DNA from: Synechococcus sp. CBW1004
GTDB lineage: Bacteria > Cyanobacteriota > Cyanobacteriia > PCC-6307 > Cyanobiaceae
Assembly (NCBI RefSeq): GCF_015840715.1
Contig: NZ_CP060397.1
Coordinates: 1,426,001 to 1,490,000 of the forward strand
DNA: 64,000 nt
Direction: 5' to 3'
Shown here: positions 19,213 to 26,378 of the stretch, one piece after another
Position numbering within the stretch: the stretch's first letter is position 1
Layout of the letters: every line of letters begins with the position of its first letter
Notes under the pieces: generated by a model
The model's input: only the letters and a program-made list of their open reading frames with translations
Database searches by the model: none
What the model was told of the DNA's origin: nothing
Position numbers and translations under genes: made by a program

Positions 19213-19827
19213 CTAGTCTTTTCGGCGGCAGTAGTGAGAAATGTCTTGGGCAACTCGGTAAATCAGGACATACGCTTCAATCAAAAGTCTTGCGACCAAT
19301 ACTGAAAGGGCGCAGATACCTGCATACATCAAACCTTCCTGGACGGAATGGGCGTAGAGTTGTGCTTCTCCATGGGAATCCCAACCGGAATTCTGACCTG
19401 ACCAGCACCCTTGAATTGCCATTGACGAGAAGACATAACCAGTTGCAGCGCCTAATCCAAGACCCTGAGCGACTGCATAGAGAAAGGACAAAACAGAAGG
19501 TGCGGCATAGGATGAGAACCTGTAATCAGCAAGCAGCGTGACAAACAAAGACTTCTCGCCCTCTTGCCGCGGGGAGATGAATCGCATTGAACAAGAGACC
19601 GCAGCGCCAGCAAAGGCGCAGATGGCGGGGTAATTGGCAATATTTTTAAACTGACACTGCGGGAATCCAATGCCGCCCGAAGAGAAGGCGATTGCGAGAC
19701 ATGCGCCCAGCAGAAACCAGAGGAAACCTTGCCAGGGTGAGCGCATGATGCAGATGCGTGGAGCATCTGTATAGTCGCGCCTTAATTCCGGGATTGCGTT
19801 ATTGTTACATTTCTTATCCAAGGACAT
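19213..19827 (-). CDS. Hypothetical membrane protein, about four spans
   Basis: A 204-residue protein with about four hydrophobic segments: GFLWFLLGACLAIAFSS, YPAICAFAGAAVSCSM, SVLSFLYAVAQGLGLGAATG and AGICALSVLVARLLIEAYVL. N- and C-termini are charged and probably cytoplasmic. It faces the hsd operon tail to tail and is more AT-rich than that operon. No family recognised. It lies between the R-M genes and the XRE regulator, in a gene-poor junction where unrelated cargo may have been added. Confidence 0.55.
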   Translation of the reverse strand: MSLDKKCNNNAIPELRRDYTDAPRICIMRSPWQGFLWFLLGACLAIAFSSGGIGFPQCQFKNIANYPAICAFAGAAVSCSMRFISPRQEGEKSLFVTLLADYRFSSYAAPSVLSFLYAVAQGLGLGAATGYVFSSMAIQGCWSGQNSGWDSHGEAQLYAHSVQEGLMYAGICALSVLVARLLIEAYVLIYRVAQDISHYCRRKD

Positions 19828-19868
19828 GCCTCGCCGCGCCCAATAGAGAGATTGTGTTGGTATTTGCG

Positions 19869-20126
19869 CTAGTCCTTAGTGCCAACAACCTCCAACAGAT
19901 CTTCAATCCCGCAGTCCAGCACCGTCACGATCTTCCCAGCGAGATCCAGCGAAAGTGCTGACGCTGCTTTCTCATCAGTCCTCGCCAACCTGGTAATGGT
20001 GGTTGCGGCAACACCCGCCTGAACAGCGAGGGAATGCATCGTAATCGGTTTCTCCCCCGCCTCAGCACGGCGAAGATTCGCCTTGGCGATTGCCTTGGCG
20101 AGGGTCAGTCGGACTTGCTTTGCCAT
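19869..20126 (-). CDS. XRE/Cro-CI-type helix-turn-helix regulator
   Basis: An 85-residue protein with a Cro/CI-type helix-turn-helix: MHSLAVQAGVAATTITRLAR forms the two helices, followed by a short C-terminal helical part (KIVTVLDCGIEDLLEV). The ATG at 20126 is chosen over an upstream in-frame start three codons earlier. It is divergent from the small genes beginning at 20402. A 14-bp direct repeat covers its start codon and recurs 56 bp upstream, which fits autoregulation and control of the divergent genes. Confidence 0.78.
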   Translation of the reverse strand: MAKQVRLTLAKAIAKANLRRAEAGEKPITMHSLAVQAGVAATTITRLARTDEKAASALSLDLAGKIVTVLDCGIEDLLEVVGTKD

Positions 20127-20192
20127 AAGGCGCACAATACATCAGGCACCAGCAACGGGACTCTTAGCGCCTGGCACTCCATAAGGCGCACA
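20123..20192. promoter_or_regulatory. Repeated operator-like sites at the XRE gene
   Basis: CCATAAGGCGCACA occurs exactly twice, at 20123-20136 (covering the XRE start codon) and at 20179-20192. The two copies are 56 bp apart on the same strand. Direct repeats straddling a small HTH gene's own start are typical repressor sites. The binding protein is inferred from position only. Confidence 0.5.
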
Positions 20193-20309
20193 GAGACCGC
20201 CCCTTCCCCAGGAACCCCAGAAGACCCGAGACGGCAGGGAACCAAGGGACAAAGTGACAGGCGCCCCGCGCATCCTAAGAGATACAGAGTGCCACGCACG
20301 CAGTCTCCA

Positions 20310-20361
20310 GCATTCTATGCTATGATTTGAGCGTTGAGGGGCAAGAGACTCATAGAAGTCC
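20310..20361 (+). promoter_or_regulatory. Promoter/leader, copy 1 of a repeated control region
   Basis: An extended -10-like TGCTATGAT around 20320 is followed by AGAGACTCATAGAAGTCC at 20344-20361. The same arrangement, TGCTATTAT then AGAGACTCAGAGAAGTCC, precedes the Rad52-like gene at 21419-21436. The 18-bp element differs at one position. This suggests two co-regulated transcripts. Confidence 0.5.
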
Positions 20362-20401
20362 GCCCCTCCAACGCCCCCACCTGAAACCCACAGAGGTTCC
20401 C

Positions 20402-20695
20402 ATGACCCGCTCCGAACTCAACCACCTGGATCTTGCGACTATTAACGCTGCCCAGAGCGTTATCGTCGCCGCTATTGAGCATCAGATATGCAAGTGGGAA
20501 CAGGATTGTGCTGATGCTTCCGCCGATGGTCGCCTGATCAATGCCCTGCAACTTGAGCACTGGGCATTCGCAGCCCAACTGCTGCGCAGCATCACCTCTT
20601 CCGAACTGAGCGCCCTCTTCGCGCAGGTCGCCGACATCCAGTTCTCCTCCATGCCTCCTGTCCAGGAGATTGAGGTCCTGGCGGAGGTCGCCTGA
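20402..20695 (+). CDS. Small hypothetical protein
   Basis: A 97-residue helical protein (LDLATINAAQSVIVAAIEHQ, LEHWAFAAQLLRSI, SELSALFAQVADIQF). An AGAGG ribosome-binding site lies 6 bp before the ATG within the leader CCCACAGAGGTTCCCATGAC; nearly the same leader recurs at 20738-20760 before the next gene. It is the first of a small co-oriented gene cluster that ends with a Rad52-like protein, opposite to the XRE regulator. Not recognised; such clusters of short genes are common in mobile elements. Confidence 0.55.
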   Translation: MTRSELNHLDLATINAAQSVIVAAIEHQICKWEQDCADASADGRLINALQLEHWAFAAQLLRSITSSELSALFAQVADIQFSSMPPVQEIEVLAEVA

Positions 20696-20807
20696 GGCAA
20701 GCACCAGGAGGGGGGCATCCAACCCCCTCCCCCAGAAACCCACAAGAGGTTCCCGATGACACTCCGCAATACTGGTGCCAGCACCCACTCACCGCCTCCA
20801 GATCCTC

Positions 20808-21002
20808 ATGGCAAAAGATCATCCCGACGCCCCGAAGCAATTTGGAGTCCGCCTGTCCGACGAAACCATGGAACTGGTCGCTGAGATCCAGGAGTACCGC
20901 AAACGCAACCAGCAATCATTCACCCTCGCCTCTGTCGTGGAAGACGCCATTCGGTGCCACTACAACCGACTGGTAGAGCGGGGACACCTCAATGACAAAT
21001 GA
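20808..21002 (+). CDS. Small ribbon-helix-helix-like protein
   Basis: A 64-residue protein. FGVRLSDETMELVAEIQEYR followed by QQSFTLASVVEDAIRCHY fits the strand-helix-helix order of a ribbon-helix-helix DNA-binding protein. The ATG at 20808 is preferred to the frame opening at 20775. Its stop overlaps the start of the next gene (ATGA). A copy of the leader seen before the gene at 20402 lies at 20738-20760 in another frame, so this gene may use a leader with a short overlapping reading frame. Confidence 0.55.
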   Translation: MAKDHPDAPKQFGVRLSDETMELVAEIQEYRKRNQQSFTLASVVEDAIRCHYNRLVERGHLNDK

Positions 21003-21382
21003 CACCCCTACCCCCTGGCGCCATTGAGCGCCTCATTCAGACCCTGCCCCCTGAGCGTGAAGACCCCTTCGCGCACCTGTCGGAACTCACCCCCGAGCAA
21101 CTAATTCAGCGGCGCCTAGAGATCACCCAGCAGACCAAGCACCTGGAGCAGGAGCGCCAGAGGATTGATGAGGAACTTCAGGAGATCCACTCCGACGCCG
21201 AACTCAGGAATGGACTGCGGGTCTCAGGCGACTGGATCCTCAAGCAGAAGTCCCGAACCTCATGGGAATACGCGCAAGAGGTCGCGCAGGTCATCAAGGC
21301 GATCCAGAAGGAAGCGCAACGGGACGGCAGAGCAGTTTCACGACAGACCTTCTTTCTTTCATTCACAAGACCTGGCGCCTAG
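20999..21382 (+). CDS. Hypothetical coiled-coil protein
   Basis: A 127-residue protein with a strongly charged coiled-coil segment (LIQRRLEITQQTKHLEQERQ, then RIDEELQEIHSDAEL) in the first half and a basic C-terminal half (WEYAQEVAQVIKAIQKEAQR). The start overlaps the stop of the ribbon-helix-helix-like gene by four bases, so the two are co-translated. Family not recognised. Its place just before a Rad52-like gene suggests a recombination or replication accessory role, but this is only positional. Confidence 0.5.
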   Translation: MTPLPPGAIERLIQTLPPEREDPFAHLSELTPEQLIQRRLEITQQTKHLEQERQRIDEELQEIHSDAELRNGLRVSGDWILKQKSRTSWEYAQEVAQVIKAIQKEAQRDGRAVSRQTFFLSFTRPGA

Positions 21383-21399
21383 GACGCACTCCCTAGTGT

Positions 21400-21436
21400 C
21401 TCATGCTATTATTCCTTCAGAGACTCAGAGAAGTCC
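21400..21436 (+). promoter_or_regulatory. Promoter/leader, copy 2 of a repeated control region
   Basis: TGCTATTAT followed by AGAGACTCAGAGAAGTCC at 21419-21436, 17 of 18 bases as at 20344-20361. It lies directly upstream of the Rad52-like gene at 21443. Confidence 0.5.
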
Positions 21437-21442
21437 ATCATC

Positions 21443-21853
21443 ATGAACAGCATTGCAAGCGTTAACGGCACCGCCGCCGCCAAGTTCACCCAGCGATCCA
21501 CCGCTGAGACCTTGGTGGAACTCAACCGCCCCATTGACCCGCGCCACTTCAAGACCCGCAAGCAGGGCAGCACGACCCTGACTTATGTGCCCTGGGCGAC
21601 CCTGGCGAGGCACCTTCATCACAGGGCGCCGGGGTGGTGCTTTGAGATCCAGTCCGTTCAGGAGGTCGGCAGGTCGGTCGTGGTCACTGGGCGACTGACC
21701 ATCCCCACCACCGATGGACTGCTGCACTACTCAGCAGTGGCATCGGAACCGCTGGAGTCCAAGTCCCAGGCACCCGCAGCAGAGGTGGCAGCGTCCTCAT
21801 GTCTCAGGAGGGCGGCGGCGTTGGCGGGATTGGGTCTTGAGTTGTGGGGGTGA
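21443..21853 (+). CDS. Rad52/DdrA-like single-strand annealing protein
   Basis: A 136-residue protein. LTYVPWATLARHLHHRAPGW, VVVTGRLTIPTTDGLLHY and a C-terminal CLRRAAALAGLGLELW match the core pattern of the Rad52/Rad22/DdrA annealing superfamily, where the final helix is usually an alanine-rich LKRA...GLGLxLW. Such proteins bind single-stranded DNA and anneal complementary strands, and are common in phages and mobile elements. It is shorter than eukaryotic Rad52, as are the bacterial forms. Its own promoter-like repeat is shared with the gene at 20402. The assignment rests on motif reading. Confidence 0.65.
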   Translation: MNSIASVNGTAAAKFTQRSTAETLVELNRPIDPRHFKTRKQGSTTLTYVPWATLARHLHHRAPGWCFEIQSVQEVGRSVVVTGRLTIPTTDGLLHYSAVASEPLESKSQAPAAEVAASSCLRRAAALAGLGLELWG

Positions 21854-21931
21854 ATCATGGCGAATATTTGGCACCCCGAAAAACTGTACAGATCAGCACC
21901 CAATCAGTTAGAGTCTAGATTGATATAAAGC

Positions 21932-23248
21932 ATGTACATGAACGCGGCACTTCTCTTCCTAACTGGAGTTCTGACAGGAATTATCGTAGGTTATATTATT
22001 GCCAGAATGACACGAAGAAGAACAGATAAATCAACCGATGACTCCAAGAGCATTAGTCTACTTGAATCTCAATTGGCATCGGGGGAATCGTTGATGAGGC
22101 GCTTGGAGGACGATCTTGATACCTATAGACAGAGTTCGGAGCAATACAAATCGCAAGTTGAGGTCATGAAAGAGCGGATCAGATCTGGCGAAGAGCAGAA
22201 GAAGTTCCTTGAAGATGCACAGAATCACCTAAGGGCACAGTTTGAAGCACTGAGCGCTCAAATGCTAAAGAATAGCAGAGAAGAACTATTAAATACGAAC
22301 AAGATGACAGTTGCTGATCCATTCAACGAACAAGTAAAGATCCTGCGAGATAAAGTTGAAGAGTTACAAAGGACAAGTCTTCAGCGACTTGATGTATTGC
22401 AAAGCACAACACGAGATCTCATCCAGAAGAGTTCCGATGTTCAAGGTGCAGCACAACAATTAACCACTGCTCTCCGCTCACCAAATACAAAGGGGAGATG
22501 GGGAGAGGTGAATCTAGTTCGTATTCTTGAGTTTGTAGGATTAGTTCCGTATTGTGACTTTCAGGAGCAGGTTCATGTAACCGACTTAGAGGGGAGTTCA
22601 CGCCCAGACTGCATCATTCGCATCCCTGGAGATAGAAGAGTAATAATTGACTCCAAGGCACCTCTAGACAGTTATCTAGATGCAATGCAGGCGCCTGACG
22701 ACAATAGCAAGAAAAGAGCAATTCAGGATCACACAAAGAAAGTTCGTGCTCACATAGATGCGTTGAGTAGAAAAGATTACACATCAAGACTTAGAGGTGA
22801 TGGACAGATTATAGAAGCGGTTATTCTCTTTATACCGATTGAGGGTGCTTTAGCAATTGCTCTAGAAAGCGATCCTTCTTTGATAGAGTATGGTTTTAAC
22901 AAGAATATCATATTGGCATTTCCAACGAGTCTTCTTGCTATCCTCAAAGGTCTATCACTGACCATTCAACAACAAGAAGTTGCCAACAATATTTACGCCA
23001 TTCGCGACATGGCGATTGAACTTCACAAGCGTTTCATAAAGTTTACAGAGTACTACACGAAGGTCGGCATGAGGTTGCGTCAACTTAACGATTCGTACAA
23101 TATGTCGGTAGGTTCGTTTAATTCCAAGTTGCTGAAGCAGGCGGAGAAGTTTGCTGAACTTGGTGGTTTTGAGGCAAAACAAGCAGAATTAGACGGGATT
23201 GAGAGTTCGGTACGATTCCCTCATGGCAACAATGATCAAACCGACTGA
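21932..23248 (+). CDS. rmuC: RmuC-family DNA recombination protein
   Basis: A 438-residue RmuC: one N-terminal membrane span (ALLFLTGVLTGIIVGYIIAR), a long coiled coil (about residues 40-150), and the C-terminal nuclease-like domain with GRWGEVNLVRILEFVGL, RPDCIIRIPGDRRVIIDSKAP and EAVILFIPIEGALAIALES. RmuC limits DNA inversions and rearrangements at repeats in E. coli. It marks the change from the GC-rich to the AT-rich half of the island. Starts at 21932 or 21938 are both possible; no clear ribosome-binding site. Confidence 0.9.
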   Translation: MYMNAALLFLTGVLTGIIVGYIIARMTRRRTDKSTDDSKSISLLESQLASGESLMRRLEDDLDTYRQSSEQYKSQVEVMKERIRSGEEQKKFLEDAQNHLRAQFEALSAQMLKNSREELLNTNKMTVADPFNEQVKILRDKVEELQRTSLQRLDVLQSTTRDLIQKSSDVQGAAQQLTTALRSPNTKGRWGEVNLVRILEFVGLVPYCDFQEQVHVTDLEGSSRPDCIIRIPGDRRVIIDSKAPLDSYLDAMQAPDDNSKKRAIQDHTKKVRAHIDALSRKDYTSRLRGDGQIIEAVILFIPIEGALAIALESDPSLIEYGFNKNIILAFPTSLLAILKGLSLTIQQQEVANNIYAIRDMAIELHKRFIKFTEYYTKVGMRLRQLNDSYNMSVGSFNSKLLKQAEKFAELGGFEAKQAELDGIESSVRFPHGNNDQTD

Positions 23249-23445
23249 CATAGTTTGGACCGCAAAATGTTAGTTTCAATCAACATTGAATACCAAGATC
23301 AGCACGGCAACTGGCGCCACTACTAGAGCAAGCAGAACGAAACGTACGCATATCAAGTCGCGCAGTATCGCGCCTAAACAATGAGGTAGTACCATCGTCC
23401 TTCGCATAAGGATGGGATGAGGTGCACATCATTTAGTCATGACTG

Positions 23446-23826
23446 TCAGTCAATATCATGATAGTTCCCATCTTTATCATAATACCCTCTGAAATGCCCC
23501 CTCTTAGACGGATTGTATCTTGGCGCATAGTCAATACGTCTGCGCTCACCTGAACCCGTTTTAAACCATTGATTCGATGCTCCCTGCCTCTGTGAGGATC
23601 CCCCTCGTTCTGCTTTGAACTTGACTTGATCCCACTTGAGTTTGAGTTTCTTCCGAAGTTCATTCGCAGTCTCCTTTGCTGCCTCAAATCCCATCACTCC
23701 TCTCGCAAGGACCTGATTGTTATCTGTGCGGAAGATATAGTAAGTGTATTCCTCCAGTAATGCTGTTGCTTCATTGCATCTCTGCATGAACTGATTAAAT
23801 GTGATGCCTTGCGTGTTTGTCTTCAT
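23446..23826 (-). CDS. Hypothetical basic protein, phage-like
   Basis: A 126-residue protein. The N-terminal part (ITFNQFMQRCNEATALLEEY, then MGFEAAKETANELRKKLKL) is helical; the C-terminal part is basic, glycine/tyrosine-rich and probably disordered (RRRIDYAPRYNPSKRGHFRG, YYDKDGNYHDID). It is in the AT-rich half of the island with the zinc-ribbon gene upstream in the same direction. Not recognised. The style resembles small structural or host-takeover genes of cyanophages, a weak inference. Bases 23249-23445 before it hold no gene I can support. Confidence 0.5.
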   Translation of the reverse strand: MKTNTQGITFNQFMQRCNEATALLEEYTYYIFRTDNNQVLARGVMGFEAAKETANELRKKLKLKWDQVKFKAERGGSSQRQGASNQWFKTGSGERRRIDYAPRYNPSKRGHFRGYYDKDGNYHDID

Positions 23827-24071
23827 CGATACTCTTGTGTTTCTATCTACAAACTATCTATGTCCTCAGATATCTGGTTCTTCCGTGAGTTTTGGCAGTG
23901 TTCTGCGATGAACGCCTTGAAACCTTTTTCCGTATTTCCAACCTACAAAAGTATGCAGGGTCGGGTTCGATGGTTTCCTCCTCTTATGAAAATTTTTTTC
24001 CGGCAGTCAATTTTCAATACCCTCTCTCAGATCTCTACCAGACTTGTCCCTTCCAGCCTGAGAACTGGAAG

Positions 24072-24503
24072 TCACTTCTGTCCTTCACTGTGATCTCTTT
24101 TGGATTCAGACTCCTTTTTCAAGTCCCCAGAACTTGTAGGATACTGATACTTTCGTATATTGTGCCCTTTCCCTGTGTAACCGCTCTGGTCTCTCTCCCT
24201 GTGATACCGACGAAACAGGTCCGGATTGTATTTCTCTAAGAACCTGGGAAACGAGATTGACTCAAAACAGTCTGGTGATTGCTTCCGTAGGCACTGAAAG
24301 GTATACCCATAACTCTCTCGTCTTGGCATCAGAGCAGCACATCGATTCCTCTTCTTGTATTCCTTCCTTTGATTGAGTGAACAGAAAGGACAGGGGAATG
24401 CATATCCTGGTCCATGAGAAAACATCTTGGGTTCCACTTCTCCTCCATCAGTACCAGCAAGGTATGGGAGAATCTGTTGAAGATATCTTTCGGTAATCGT
24501 CAT
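24072..24503 (-). CDS. Zinc-ribbon protein, primase-zinc-finger-like
   Basis: A 143-residue protein. AFPCPFCSLNQRKEYKKRNR followed about 30 residues later by YTFQCLRKQSPDCFESISF gives four cysteines spaced like a zinc ribbon, with the aromatic residues seen in DnaG-type primase zinc fingers. ISFPRFLEKYNPDLFRRYH follows. The C-terminus is basic and disordered. No primase catalytic domain is present, so if related it is a stand-alone finger. Bases 23827-24071 between it and the next gene hold no supported gene. Confidence 0.5.
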   Translation of the reverse strand: MTITERYLQQILPYLAGTDGGEVEPKMFSHGPGYAFPCPFCSLNQRKEYKKRNRCAALMPRRESYGYTFQCLRKQSPDCFESISFPRFLEKYNPDLFRRYHRERDQSGYTGKGHNIRKYQYPTSSGDLKKESESKRDHSEGQK

Positions 24504-24937
24504 ATAAGCACCTCAGTGTATTATTGGGCATTACTCTTTATTGGAGTCATCCATACATCATACCTTCTTCGTTAATATCTGTCAACAGCCTTACTACTTG
24601 ACACCCATAAGGATTCTCCCTATAATAACCATATTGGCTGAGAAACACCAAGTCCCTAAGGTCTCTAAGTCAAAGATAAAACTTGTCTATATACTATATA
24701 GGGGTTTGATAAACAAGACTCTGTATTTCCTCCTGAATCCCAATTCCCTAAACACCAAGACGACGACCGAAGGGAGTATTCCATCGAACGTAGTGAGATG
24801 GAATGCATTAGAAACCATTCAATAAATCATCTTGTGTGTTGTATGTCTCTTCTGGAACCATCATCTTAGACAGCAATCACAAGACCCTCCTGAAACCCAG
24901 AACTCTACTAAATACATAAAGAATCCACAAGAATCCT
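24504..24937. other. AT-rich gene-free stretch with one inverted repeat
   Basis: No convincing gene in 434 bp; the one open frame (24541-24825) is low quality. A 10-bp inverted repeat with an 11-nt loop (arms ATTCCATC at 24778-24785 and GATGGAAT at 24797-24804, extended by G-C and one T-G pair) lies within it, without a T run. It separates leftward from rightward genes, so it should contain divergent promoters. Confidence 0.4.
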
Positions 24938-25120
24938 ATGGATCAATTCAACGAACCTATTCGAGAACAGATCTCTTTTAAGCAACACGAAAGCTACATT
25001 CGTGAGATTCGAGATCGTTTATGCACTCACTACAAACTCAATAAGTCAGATCTCATCAAGTATCTGATCAAGAAAGAAGAGTTAGCCCTGAAGAGACTTG
25101 ATGGAATGGCATTTCATTGA
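24938..25120 (+). CDS. Tiny ribbon-helix-helix-like protein 1
   Basis: A 60-residue charged helical protein: EIRDRLCTHYKLNKSDLIKY then LIKKEELALKRL. Helix lengths and the KSDLIKYLI pattern suggest a ribbon-helix-helix or similar small DNA-binding fold. It is the first of three tiny genes in a row with this look. The upstream 20 bases have no clear ribosome-binding site. No family assignment. Confidence 0.45.
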   Translation: MDQFNEPIREQISFKQHESYIREIRDRLCTHYKLNKSDLIKYLIKKEELALKRLDGMAFH

Positions 25121-25167
25121 AGACTCCAAAGCAACTAAATAGTTACACTATACCCCTATGTAGCACG

Positions 25168-25350
25168 ATGAGTTCAGTCGTATCATCAGATCATAAGACC
25201 ATCAATCTCTTCTTCTGCCCGCGTCATCTGGATACCCTTGAGGACTTTGAGAATCTCAGTAGGAAACTACGGCGATCCAGAACTGGGACCCTCCACTTTC
25301 TCTTGACCCATTACAAGTGGTATGAGAAATACAAGCAGACGGTGGTGTGA
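25168..25350 (+). CDS. Tiny ribbon-helix-helix-like protein 2
   Basis: A 60-residue protein from the ATG at 25168: KTINLFFCPRHLDTLEDFEN then LSRKLRRSRTGTLHFLLTHY. A short strand followed by two helices is the ribbon-helix-helix order. A TTG start at 25117 overlapping the previous stop would add 17 residues. The next gene begins 2 bp after its stop. Confidence 0.45.
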   Translation: MSSVVSSDHKTINLFFCPRHLDTLEDFENLSRKLRRSRTGTLHFLLTHYKWYEKYKQTVV

Positions 25351-25352
25351 AG

Positions 25353-25481
25353 ATGGCAACCTCAATCTCCGTTGATTCGGTCACATTAGCGATGCTGCAG
25401 GAACTTGCAAAGAAGTCCCGCATGAAACCCGATCAATATCTTGCAAGTTTGATTCAAGAGCAATACAAGAAGAACAAGTAG
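25353..25481 (+). CDS. Tiny ribbon-helix-helix-like protein 3
   Basis: A 42-residue protein beginning MATSISVDSVTLAMLQELAK and continuing SRMKPDQYLASLIQEQYKK. ISVDSVTLAMLQELA followed by KPDQYLASLI is a close fit to a minimal ribbon-helix-helix unit. It starts 2 bp after the previous gene, so the two are probably one transcript. It is short enough to be missed by automatic annotation. Confidence 0.5.
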   Translation: MATSISVDSVTLAMLQELAKKSRMKPDQYLASLIQEQYKKNK

Positions 25482-25494
25482 GCACCGCCCAACC

Positions 25495-25677
25495 ATGAGC
25501 AGCAATCATCCTCACCATCTACAACCAGAAGAGTTCTCCCTTGAGGGACCGCCTACCAACCCCCTCGACCGCTGGACCTACGCCAAGGTGATCCAATACG
25601 CAGATGAAATGGATCTCCCTGATGAGGACTGGGACTGGATCAACTCCTGCTTTTCCCTGACGGAGTGGACGTTCTGA
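25495..25677 (+). CDS. Small acidic hypothetical protein
   Basis: A 60-residue protein, proline-rich at the start and acidic at the end (YADEMDLPDEDWDWINSCFS). It follows the ribbon-helix-helix-like genes by 13 bp in the same direction. Not recognised. Its strong negative charge resembles the small acidic proteins of the downstream cassette array. Confidence 0.4.
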   Translation: MSSNHPHHLQPEEFSLEGPPTNPLDRWTYAKVIQYADEMDLPDEDWDWINSCFSLTEWTF

Positions 25678-25815
25678 GGAGTTCTGATTATATTGGAAGT
25701 AACAAAGTAAAAGCCTCGAAATCTCACGCTGAGTCGCAGATACCCTGTGCCAATTGTACAACTGACCCTATAATCCCCCAAACCCGTTCACCCCATGGTA
25801 TGCTGTTTTCACAGC

Positions 25816-25917
25816 GATGGATGCTCCTTCAGAGTTAGCAGACGCTTCAATTAAATATCTTCAACCTACTTCAATCTTCAAAAAGGCGAAAGAGCAAGCG
25901 AACCGCCTGGATAATTA
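25816..25917 (+). CDS. Possible 33-residue ORF ahead of the cassette array
   Basis: ATG at 25816 opens MDAPSELADASIKYLQPTSI and continues for 13 more residues. A strong -10-like TATAAT lies at 25769-25774 upstream; the -35 is weak. It may be a real small gene, a fragment, or chance. It is the last frame before the first repeat of the array. The rest of 25678-26010 shows no gene other than the HNH-tail remnant just before the repeat. Confidence 0.25.
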
Positions 25918-25973
25918 ATTTCGCAAGACTGGTTCTGACCTGGATACCTGAGGTCTAATTTGTCGTTTCCCTA

Positions 25974-26013
25974 TGGGAGCGATGGACTTCATATCTTTTT
26001 TGTAGTCAGATAG
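25974..26013 (+). pseudogene. HNH C-terminal tail remnant before repeat A1
   Basis: The bases encode GSDGLHIFFVVR followed by TAG, which lies inside the start of the repeat. The more complete remnant before repeat A3 ends GIDGLDVFYSVR and TAG at the same place. The DNA matches at most positions (CGATGGACTT and ATCTTTT blocks). It is the extreme 3' end of an HNH nuclease gene. Confidence 0.45.
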
Positions 26014-26063
26014 ACGACCGCAAACCGTCTTTAAACCCCTGTGTCGAATGCAGGATGATTGCG
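26011..26063 (+). repeat. Cassette repeat A1 (type A, 53 bp)
   Basis: First of four type A repeats: TAGACGACCGCAAACCGTCT then TTTAAACC-rich and CCTG...CAGG parts, ending GATTGCG. It differs from A2/A4 at two positions. Two stem-loops can form (AGACG/CGTCT and CCTG/CAGG), and CGCAA in the first loop can pair with TTGCG at the 3' end. The next ORF starts 29 bp after it. Confidence 0.9.
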
Positions 26064-26091
26064 TGATTTACATTCTGAATACCTATCAACT

Positions 26092-26307
26092 ATGGAATAC
26101 CCCACTGCCACACTTATCCGAAATCTTGTTGTCAGTCATCTGATTAGCTCCAGCGAGCTTAACATCTTTGAGACTATTGACCACTGGATTGCCACCTTCG
26201 ATCAGTATTTTCTTAATGATCCAGACTGGTTGAGAAAAGATGCTCCTGACCTAAAGGACTCTCTTCGAGCTCAGGTACTTCAACTGCTGGGACTAGATGA
26301 TTTCTGA
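26092..26307 (+). CDS. Cassette protein 1, small acidic (paralogue of cassette protein 4)
   Basis: A 71-residue acidic helical protein beginning MEYPTATLIRNLVVSHLISS and ending DLKDSLRAQVLQLLGLDDF. Cassette protein 4 (27571-27813) shares the frame of the sequence (M-x-YP-A-LI at the start, DQxF, D-x-K-DSLR-QVL near the end), so they are paralogues. A TTG start inside the repeat at 26059 would add 11 residues. Function unknown. Negative charge and size fit an immunity or DNA-mimic protein, which is speculation. Confidence 0.55.
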   Translation: MEYPTATLIRNLVVSHLISSSELNIFETIDHWIATFDQYFLNDPDWLRKDAPDLKDSLRAQVLQLLGLDDF

Positions 26308-26378
26308 ATTTCTAGCTATCCTGGTCGCCAAAGGCATTCTGCTCTCAGTAGCTTACCTTTAAGGTATTGCCCATCAGA

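Noticed and set aside
23809-24239. Forward frames opposite the zinc-ribbon gene
   Set aside because: Ser/Phe/Pro-rich shadow frames of the reverse-strand genes.
24541-24825. 94-codon forward frame in the AT-rich gap
   Set aside because: No ribosome-binding site, poor composition and no helix or strand pattern; it spans the inverted repeat.
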